From assembly GCF_046054165.1 (NCBI RefSeq), contig NZ_JBFNXK010000002.1, positions 62,001 through 126,000 on the forward strand: 64,000 nt of DNA, in the 5' to 3' direction. The notes beneath the pieces are model-generated. The model did not search any database. It saw only the letters and a program-made list of their open reading frames with translations, and was not told the DNA's origin. A program made the position numbers and the translations under genes. How positions within the stretch are numbered: position 1 is the stretch's first letter; every line of letters begins with the position of its first letter. This stretch comes from Celerinatantimonas sp046054165 (GTDB lineage: Bacteria; Pseudomonadota; Gammaproteobacteria; Enterobacterales; Celerinatantimonadaceae). Shown here piece by piece: positions 58,313-64,000 of this stretch.

Positions 58313-59752
58313 ATGCAAACATTCACTTACGATCCACTTTACTTATTCATCAATGGACGCTGGTTAGAGGCCGATAATCGCGATACCGTCGCCGTACTCA
58401 ATCCGGCCAATGGTCAGTCCTTAGGTCGCCTGCCTCTGGCCACCCAAACAGATCTTGAACACGCCCTTGATGTCGCCGCAAAAAGTTTCGATATCTGGCG
58501 CAATACCGTGCCAGCACAGCGGTCAGCCATTTTAAAAAAAGCCGCACAACTGATGAATGAACGCGCCGAACATATCGCTACGTTAATGACTCTAGAAGAA
58601 GGCAAACCACTTCACGAAAGCCGAGATGAAGTGTTACGCGCCGCCGAATATTTTGAATGGTTTGCCGAAGAAGCACGCCGCATCGATGGCCGTGTCGTTC
58701 CCGCTAATCGCCCCGGGGTCTTGCAATTGGTCAAACGTCAGGCGATTGGTCCAGTGGCAGCCTTTACTCCTTGGAACTTTCCAGCCATCACTCCCGCACG
58801 TAAACTTTCAGCAGCATTAGCCGCCGGTTGCAGTGTCATTTTAAAACCTGGAGAAGAAAGCCCAGCTACCGCTTTAGCATTAGCCCGCTGCCTTGATGAT
58901 GCAGGCTTGCCCAAAGGCGTACTGCAAATTGTTTTCGGCATCCCCGATAGGGTATCTAAACAACTAATCGCTTCTCCGATTATTCGCAAAGTCGCATTCA
59001 CCGGTTCAATTCCCGTTGGCCGATTACTGTCAGAACGGGCTGCAGCTGGCGTCAAACCGATTACCTTAGAACTGGGTGGTCATGGCCCGGTATTAGTATT
59101 TAATGATGCGGATATAGACGCGGCTGCCATCGGCGGAGCTGCCAATCGTTTTCGCGGAACCGGACAAGTCTGTATTTCATCGACCCGATTTTTGATCCAA
59201 CGCGACGCCTACCAACGCTTTACCGAACAGTTCGTTGCGGCCACCAAGCAACTCGTCATTGGTGATGGTTTAGATGCAGGCACCCAAGTTGGCCCATTAG
59301 CCAACGAGCGTCAGCTCGATAAGATGACTGCACTGGTTGAGGATGCGCTAGCTCAGGGGGCAAGCTTGCTCACCGGCGGCCATCGAATCGAACGACCCGG
59401 TTATTTTTTTGAACCCACTGTACTTGCCGATGTTCCCATGAGTGCCCGTATCATGCATGAAGAACCATTTGGCCCTATTGCAGTGCTGCGCTCATTTAAC
59501 ACCTTAGAAGATGGTTTAGCCGAAGCCAACCGATTGCCCTATGCACTTTCAGCCTATGCATTTACCCGTGATGCCCGAACAGCCCAGGATCTTGGCGATG
59601 GTTTAGAGGCGGGCATGATCGGTATTAACCAATATCGCATCATCGCCACCGAACTTCCCTTTGGTGGCATGAAAGAAAGTGGCTACGGTTCTGAAGGGGG
59701 TGTGGAAGGGATCCATCACTACCTAACCAACAAATTTATTAGCCAAATCTAA
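58313..59752 (+). CDS. Aldehyde dehydrogenase (succinate-semialdehyde dehydrogenase-like)
   Basis: A 479-residue NAD(P)-dependent aldehyde dehydrogenase. The catalytic Glu is in LELGGHGP (Glu253), the catalytic Cys in GTGQVCISS (Cys287), the coenzyme site in AFTPWNFPAITPARKLSAAL near 150-170, and the C-terminal motif EEPFGPIAVLRSF near 384. Closest in style to the GabD/SSADH group. It begins the probable operon with the small CMD protein (39 bases later) and a quinone reductase, under the divergent LysR gene. Whether its aldehyde is succinate semialdehyde is not provable. Start ATG 58313 after CGAGGACAAAATC. Confidence 0.9.
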   Translation: MQTFTYDPLYLFINGRWLEADNRDTVAVLNPANGQSLGRLPLATQTDLEHALDVAAKSFDIWRNTVPAQRSAILKKAAQLMNERAEHIATLMTLEEGKPLHESRDEVLRAAEYFEWFAEEARRIDGRVVPANRPGVLQLVKRQAIGPVAAFTPWNFPAITPARKLSAALAAGCSVILKPGEESPATALALARCLDDAGLPKGVLQIVFGIPDRVSKQLIASPIIRKVAFTGSIPVGRLLSERAAAGVKPITLELGGHGPVLVFNDADIDAAAIGGAANRFRGTGQVCISSTRFLIQRDAYQRFTEQFVAATKQLVIGDGLDAGTQVGPLANERQLDKMTALVEDALAQGASLLTGGHRIERPGYFFEPTVLADVPMSARIMHEEPFGPIAVLRSFNTLEDGLAEANRLPYALSAYAFTRDARTAQDLGDGLEAGMIGINQYRIIATELPFGGMKESGYGSEGGVEGIHHYLTNKFISQI

Positions 59753-59791
59753 CTTTTAACCCAATTTTACTGATTTAAATTTGAGGAACGA

Positions 59792-60127
59792 ATGATGAAA
59801 CCGATCGATTTTACTAGCCCTCGAGCAGCCGCTCGCCCATTTACGCCGAAACTATCGGACTTTGTTGAACAGCCTTTATATTCAGATGTCTGGACTGATG
59901 CCGATTTACCCCCTCGAGATCGCAGCCTGATCACCATCGCCTGCCTGATCGCTTTAAATCATGCCAACGAACTGCCCGCACACCTGCGCCGTGGCATCGA
60001 AAACGGGCTAAACCAAACAGAAATTAGTGCAGTGATTACCCACTTAGCCTTTTATGCCGGATTTCCAGCAGCCATCACCGCATCAGCCTACGCCCATGCA
60101 ACATTTAACGATAACGACGAGCAATAA
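59792..60127 (+). CDS. Carboxymuconolactone decarboxylase family protein
   Basis: A 111-residue all-helical protein of the CMD/AhpD-like family. The pattern RDRSLITIACLIALNHANELPAHLRRGIENGLNQTEISAVITHLAFYAGFPAAITA (residues about 44-99) is the family core. The AhpD CxxC pair is absent, leaving one Cys in IACLIALNH, so it is not a peroxiredoxin-reducing AhpD. In this family the His in LNHANELPAH and the helix pair shape an active site for lactones. It lies between the aldehyde dehydrogenase and a quinone reductase. Starts at ATG 59792 or the next codon 59795, after TGAGGAACG. Confidence 0.85.
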   Translation: MMKPIDFTSPRAAARPFTPKLSDFVEQPLYSDVWTDADLPPRDRSLITIACLIALNHANELPAHLRRGIENGLNQTEISAVITHLAFYAGFPAAITASAYAHATFNDNDEQ

Positions 60128-60189
60128 ATGACGTGACCGGCGACCACGGTCGCCGGTAAACCCACAATACAAAATTGAAGGATATAACC

Positions 60190-61170
60190 ATGAAAGCAAT
60201 TACATTTGAACAATTTGGCCCGAGCGACGTTTTAAACTTAACAGAAGTCGCAAACCCAGAACTTCGCCCCGATGATCTATTGGTCCGAACTCGTGCAGCA
60301 GGCGTCAACCGGGCGGACTTAACATTACGCCGCGGAGGATACGGCCGCCCCGACTTTGGAGATTCCAGTATTATGGGACTTGAAATCGCTGGCGATGTGA
60401 TCGCCATCGGCAGCCATGTGACAGGTTTTAACATCGGCGATCGAGTCATGGGTATTGTGGGCGGCGGTGCTTATGCTGAACAAGCTCGTATTGATTATCG
60501 AATGGCCATGCCGATCCCTGAAAGCATGGACTATATTCACGCGGCCGCCATCACCGAAGTGTTTGTCACCGCTCACGAAGCATTAATTCATTTAGGAAAA
60601 CTCAATGCAGATGAAACAGTATTGATCCACGCCGGAGCCGGTGGGGTCGGCGGCGCAGCGGTACAACTAGCCAGTGCCACCGGAGCCACAGTTATCACAA
60701 CAGCGAAGGGATCCGCACACGACCTGGTCCGACGCATGGGGGCCGATTATGCTATCGACTATGAACATGAAGACTTTGCTGAAGTGATTAACAAACTTAC
60801 CGATAATCGCGGCGTTGACTTGATCCTCGATTTTATTGGTGCCCCCTACTTTGAACGCAATGTCAATGCACTCAATTTTGGTGGACGATTGGTTCAAATT
60901 GGCATTATGGGCGGCGTAGAAAATGCGAAAATTCCATTGGAGCGTGTACTCTACCGCCACTTGCAAATTCTGGGAACAGTGATGAAATCACGTTCACAAG
61001 ACGTTAAACATGCAATGTCACAACGCTTTAAACAGCGCTGGCTGGCTCATTTTGGAGAAGCAGGACTCAACCCAATTATCGATAGTGTTTTCCCATTAAA
61101 AGATGCCTGTGCAGCCCACCAACGCATGGAAGATGGCTTAAACGTCGGGAAAATCATATTAACGATGTAA
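60190..61170 (+). CDS. NADPH:quinone oxidoreductase, zeta-crystallin-like
   Basis: A 326-residue medium-chain dehydrogenase of the quinone-oxidoreductase type. N-terminal GroES-like domain opens MKAITFEQFGPSDVL, with VNRADLTLRRGGYG near 40. The NADPH domain has HAGAGGVGGAAVQLASATGATV near 142-163 and DLILDFIGAPYF near 214. No zinc ligands of the alcohol-dehydrogenase type are visible. It would reduce quinones or other electrophiles. Closes the LysR-linked operon. The ATG at 60190 has GAAGGAT about eight bases upstream; the in-frame codon at 60175 precedes that site and is less likely. Confidence 0.9.
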   Translation: MKAITFEQFGPSDVLNLTEVANPELRPDDLLVRTRAAGVNRADLTLRRGGYGRPDFGDSSIMGLEIAGDVIAIGSHVTGFNIGDRVMGIVGGGAYAEQARIDYRMAMPIPESMDYIHAAAITEVFVTAHEALIHLGKLNADETVLIHAGAGGVGGAAVQLASATGATVITTAKGSAHDLVRRMGADYAIDYEHEDFAEVINKLTDNRGVDLILDFIGAPYFERNVNALNFGGRLVQIGIMGGVENAKIPLERVLYRHLQILGTVMKSRSQDVKHAMSQRFKQRWLAHFGEAGLNPIIDSVFPLKDACAAHQRMEDGLNVGKIILTM

Positions 61171-61512
61171 TCGTGTTCTCAATAGGCGCAGCCCGGCGAC
61201 ACCTTTGCGCTGCCGGGAACTGCCCAAAACATTTAAGCGCATATAAACAACCTAAGATGGGAAAAATCAGGCAAAATGCATTGTATTTCCCACAGCTAAA
61301 ATCCGATTTTGCATGTTCAAGGCCATGTACGTCTTTAGCATTCATATGACTTAAGCACGTCAAAAGGTCATCATAAGGTTGTGTGTTGAGTCTTTAACTC
61401 ACAGAGATCATGTTCATCACTCATTTTGAGTTAATCCCGCGTCATCGCGGAGCTGGAATGTAGATGAGTGCCCCTAGGTAGCCAAAATTTCTATTGATAG
61501 AGGGAAACAGCC
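61171..61512. other. Intergenic region with single REP-like hairpin
   Basis: About 340 bases. Near its left end is a lone hairpin CCCGGC...GCCGGG (61192-61217) after GCAG. It resembles one half of the 120-bp repeat units but is not preceded by GTAG and is not in an array. A small hairpin CCGCG / CGCGG lies near 61438. No gene seen. Confidence 0.55.
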
Positions 61513-62043
61513 ATGAAACAGCAATTTATTCTGATGTCTGACTATAATCAGTGGATGAATAATTCATTTTTTTCACATCTTGCCAAAATGAATGACAATG
61601 ATATCTACGGTGATAAAAAAGCATTTTGGGGCTCGGCTTTTAATACCGTGAGTCATATTTTTACCTGTGACTTGCTCTGGCTGAATCGTTTTAAAGAGGT
61701 GGAAAGCGACTTCAATTTATCTGAAGCACTGCTGCATTTCCCGAATCCGAAATCGAATCAAGAACATTGTTTCAGCACGCTAGCTGAATTGCACCAACAT
61801 AGAATCGCTCTGGATGCGGTCATTATTGCTTGGGTTAAAACGATCACCGCCAGTGAACTGACGAAGCCCCTCATCTATCAAAACACGGCCGGTAAAAAGT
61901 TCAGCGAACCTTTTGCATCCGTCCTTTTGCATTTTTTTAATCATCAAACTCATCACCGAGGACAGGTATCCACCTTAATCAGCCAAAGTGGGGATAATTC
62001 ATATTGCAGCGATTTAATAGTGCGCATGCGTGAACTGACATAA
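61513..62043 (+). CDS. DinB family protein
   Basis: A 176-residue four-helix-bundle protein of the DinB/YfiT type. The metal-site histidines appear in the helix FGSAFNTVSHIFTCDLLWLNRF-like stretch (seen as GSAFNTVSHIFTCDLLWL, His near 48) and in HFFNHQTHHRGQVSTLI near 145-160, where HHRGQ is the family hallmark. Many members use bacillithiol or other thiols, or act on damage-linked metabolites; no function can be fixed for this one. The ATG at 61513 has GAGGGAAACAGCC upstream. It stands alone before the lipoprotein. Confidence 0.88.
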   Translation: MKQQFILMSDYNQWMNNSFFSHLAKMNDNDIYGDKKAFWGSAFNTVSHIFTCDLLWLNRFKEVESDFNLSEALLHFPNPKSNQEHCFSTLAELHQHRIALDAVIIAWVKTITASELTKPLIYQNTAGKKFSEPFASVLLHFFNHQTHHRGQVSTLISQSGDNSYCSDLIVRMRELT

Positions 62044-62080
62044 TCCCTGTTGTTTAGGACAACTTAATAAGAAGGATCTT

Positions 62081-63118
62081 ATGAAAAGCTCAATGATGAC
62101 TTTATGCCTGGCATTCGGAGTTATCGGATGCCAATCCCAAATGCCCGAAGAAAACCAACGCCACAGGGCACCAGCCATCCCCACAAGCCAAGCCAATATG
62201 CAAACACCGTTTGACTTAAATGAGCTCATCAAGCAGGCCCGAAGCAGCCAATGTGTAGCCATCCCCGTGCCCGGGCGAGGAGATTACCCCAAAGGTTGGT
62301 TCAACGGCATGATCCTAGCCTTTGCTCGTTCAAGCTGCCGAGGAATCACCGCAGCCAATGGAGACATCATCTACTCCAGCATGGTCGGAGCTGTCACGGC
62401 CGATGAAACCTTGGGACGCCTCACTCCAAACAATATCAATCAACAAACATACACAAAATCTTATAACAAAGAACTGGCCCCCTATTCAGCGGCCAATCAG
62501 CCATCTGGCCAAAACCTACTCTACTTGCCCGTTTATCAAGGCTTAGCGCTAAACACCGAAAATAAACGGCTGGAAGTGCTGTATTCACTGCTTCTCACAC
62601 TGGGCATGCGTGAATCGAGCGGAGGCATAGATAACGGGATTGATCCTAATGCTGCGTATTATTCAAGATGCATGCGCAAAACTCCCGGACAATGCGAAGC
62701 TGGCTCATTGCAGGCCTCTCAGGATTCATCGATATCCCTGAAAATGCAAAAACTGTACTCAGCATTGGCCAGCCAATACTGGATGGCTTTATCCAAAAAT
62801 TATCAGTCGGCATGCCATTGGAATACTTTCAACGAGGGCATTAGCAATAGAGTAGAAGATCCGATCATGCAAAGTGAAACCCTGCGCAAATTCAACAATA
62901 AATATAGCGATTTTCGTAACCTGATGATTGGATGCCCAATGGCTAATGTAGAATACAATGCTATGCTACTCCGACAAACCTACGCACACCACGGGCCAAT
63001 TAAGCGTTTCGAAGCACCATTGAACGGCGCCTGCATTGATATGTTTGCCGATATTCACGCCTTGATAGAAAAACACGCAGCCGCTATCTGTGATGCGGTT
63101 CAGATCCCGTCACCGTAG
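62081..63118 (+). CDS. Lipoprotein with lysozyme-like RESSG motif
   Basis: A 345-residue protein starting with a lipoprotein signal (MKSSMMTLCLAFGVIGC, lipobox VIGC, Cys17), then a Pro/Gln/Asn-rich linker to about residue 45. Residues 160-260 contain LLLTLGMRESSGGIDNG (Glu178) and EAGSLQASQDSS. This looks like the lysozyme-type catalytic Glu and substrate loop (ESSG ... AxGLxQ) of transglycosylases but is not a standard match. Cysteines near 58, 86, 194, 205 and later suggest disulphides in the periplasm. It may be a peptidoglycan-acting enzyme or an unrelated lipoprotein. AAGGATCTT precedes the ATG at 62081. Array 2 follows the stop directly. Confidence 0.65.
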   Translation: MKSSMMTLCLAFGVIGCQSQMPEENQRHRAPAIPTSQANMQTPFDLNELIKQARSSQCVAIPVPGRGDYPKGWFNGMILAFARSSCRGITAANGDIIYSSMVGAVTADETLGRLTPNNINQQTYTKSYNKELAPYSAANQPSGQNLLYLPVYQGLALNTENKRLEVLYSLLLTLGMRESSGGIDNGIDPNAAYYSRCMRKTPGQCEAGSLQASQDSSISLKMQKLYSALASQYWMALSKNYQSACHWNTFNEGISNRVEDPIMQSETLRKFNNKYSDFRNLMIGCPMANVEYNAMLLRQTYAHHGPIKRFEAPLNGACIDMFADIHALIEKHAAAICDAVQIPSP

Positions 63119-63159
63119 GCCCCCTACATGGTCATAAATTTGAACATGAATTTGAATGT

Positions 63160-63921
63160 GTAGCCCGGCAGCAGCGCAGCGGATGCCGGGACCAACCAAT
63201 GCCAAATATTCACCGCTTATCCAACACTGCCCCGGATTCCATGGCATTCCATCCGGGCTACGTGATCCTAAATTTGAACATGAATTTGAATGTGTAGCCC
63301 GGCAGCAGTGCAGCGGATGCCGGGATAAAAGCATGCCCAAATATTCACTGTTTACCCACCTCCCCGGATTCCATGACATTCCATCCAGACTACGTGATCC
63401 TAAATTTGAATGTGTAGCCCGGCAGCAGCGCAGCGAATGCCGGGGCCAACCCATGCCAAATATTCACCGTTTATCCAACACCGCCCCGGATTCCATGACA
63501 TTCCATCCGGCCACATGGTAATACATTTGAATATGTAGCCCGGCAGCAGCGCAGCGAATGCCGGGGCCAATCAATGCCGAATATTTACCGCTTTCCCAAC
63601 ACCGCCCCGGATCCCATGATATTCCATCCGGCCACATGGCCTTGTGGATATGTAGCCCGGCAGCAGCTCAGCGGATGCCGGGACCAACCAATGCCAATAT
63701 TCACCGCTTATCCAACACTGCCCCGGATTCCATGGCATTCCATCCGGGCTACATGGCCTTGTGGATATGTAGCCCGGCAGCAGCAACGCGGATGCCGGCG
63801 CCAATCAATGCCGAATATTCACCGCTTTCCCAACACCGCCCCGGATCCCATGACATTCCATCCGGCCACAGGGTAATACATTTGAATACGTAGCCCGGCA
63901 GCAGCGCAGCGAATGCCGGGG
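63160..63921. repeat. Array 2 of about 120-bp paired REP units (REPIN/BIME type)
   Basis: Seven units with GTAG heads at about 63160, 63294, 63414, 63535, 63652, 63769 and 63890, the same hairpin pair and AATATTCACCG spacer as array 1. Spacing is 117-121 bases, one interval is 134. Some right hairpins have lost the final CTAC (CCGGCCAC in place of CCGGGCTAC), a sign of decay. The array starts about 42 bases after the lipoprotein stop. No REP-associated transposase (RAYT) lies in the window. Confidence 0.9.
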
Positions 63922-63963
63922 TCAACCAATGCCCAATGCCCAATGCCGAATATTCACCACCCA

Positions 63964-63990
63964 CAAAAAAGCGAACCTTTCGGTTCGCCT
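63964..63990 (-). terminator. Terminator for a minus-strand gene beyond the window
   Basis: The stem GCGAACC / GGTTCGC with a TTTC loop is followed, read on the minus strand, by TTTTTTG. It therefore most likely ends transcription of a minus-strand gene that lies to the right of the window. Confidence 0.8.
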
Positions 63991-64000
63991 TTGTCATTCA

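Noticed and set aside
63110..63997. Open frames of 77-121 codons across array 2
   Set aside because: Same reason: repeat-derived peptides, present in all frames and strands, with no start signals.

Overview
The window looks like chromosomal DNA of a moderately AT-rich gammaproteobacterium. Several blocks keep the gene order known from enteric bacteria, vibrios and aeromonads: tkt-epd-pgk-fbaA; metK with sprT-rsmE-gshB-yqgE-yqgF nearby; and valS-holC-pepA facing lptF-lptG. The accessory genes (molybdate operon with modD, KdgM-type porin, phosphatase locus) would fit a facultative, possibly diazotrophic genus of the Aeromonadales/Celerinatantimonas kind. That placement is inference from gene content, not a database match.

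Left third (1-21 kb): the 3' end of a LysR regulator, a family 9 glycosyltransferase and an MFS transporter with a long helical-repeat tail. These are followed by the minus-strand Calvin/pentose-phosphate/glycolysis cluster (tkt, epd, pgk, fbaA). Then come clcA, metK (with three MetJ-type boxes), a yrbL-like gene, sprT, rsmE, gshB, yqgE, yqgF, an N-terminally short SbmA/BacA-type transporter, a DUF3545 gene, a small gene that may use a -1 frameshift, a DedA protein and a UDP-glucuronate 4-epimerase-like gene.

Middle (21-43 kb): a three-gene minus-strand glycan-modification operon (GT2, VTT-domain membrane protein, ArnT-like GT83), an acyltransferase, valS, holC, pepA, lptF, lptG, an RDD protein, tRNA-Leu(CAA), an AEC transporter, qorB, a small NIF3/CutA-like protein, the mod operon (modC-modA-modB-modD behind a ModE-type operator), a tandem pair of small membrane proteins and two GNAT acetyltransferases.

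Right third (43-64 kb) is the accessory part. Its main feature is a minus-strand locus of KdgM-type porin, periplasmic histidine acid phosphatase, LacI regulator, a fused inositol-monophosphatase/dual-specificity-phosphatase, and a three-gene ABC importer of the AfuABC/FbpABC type. I read this as a candidate phosphorylated-sugar or inositol-phosphate scavenging system. After it come an AT-rich pair of unknown genes, an ATP-grasp gene divergent from a MocR regulator around a perfect 20-bp palindrome, and a LysR-controlled redox cluster (aldehyde dehydrogenase, carboxymuconolactone-decarboxylase-like protein, quinone reductase). A DinB protein and a lipoprotein complete the region. The redox/DinB/lipoprotein block is bracketed by two arrays of a roughly 120-bp unit built from paired REP hairpins with GTAG heads (REPIN/BIME type).
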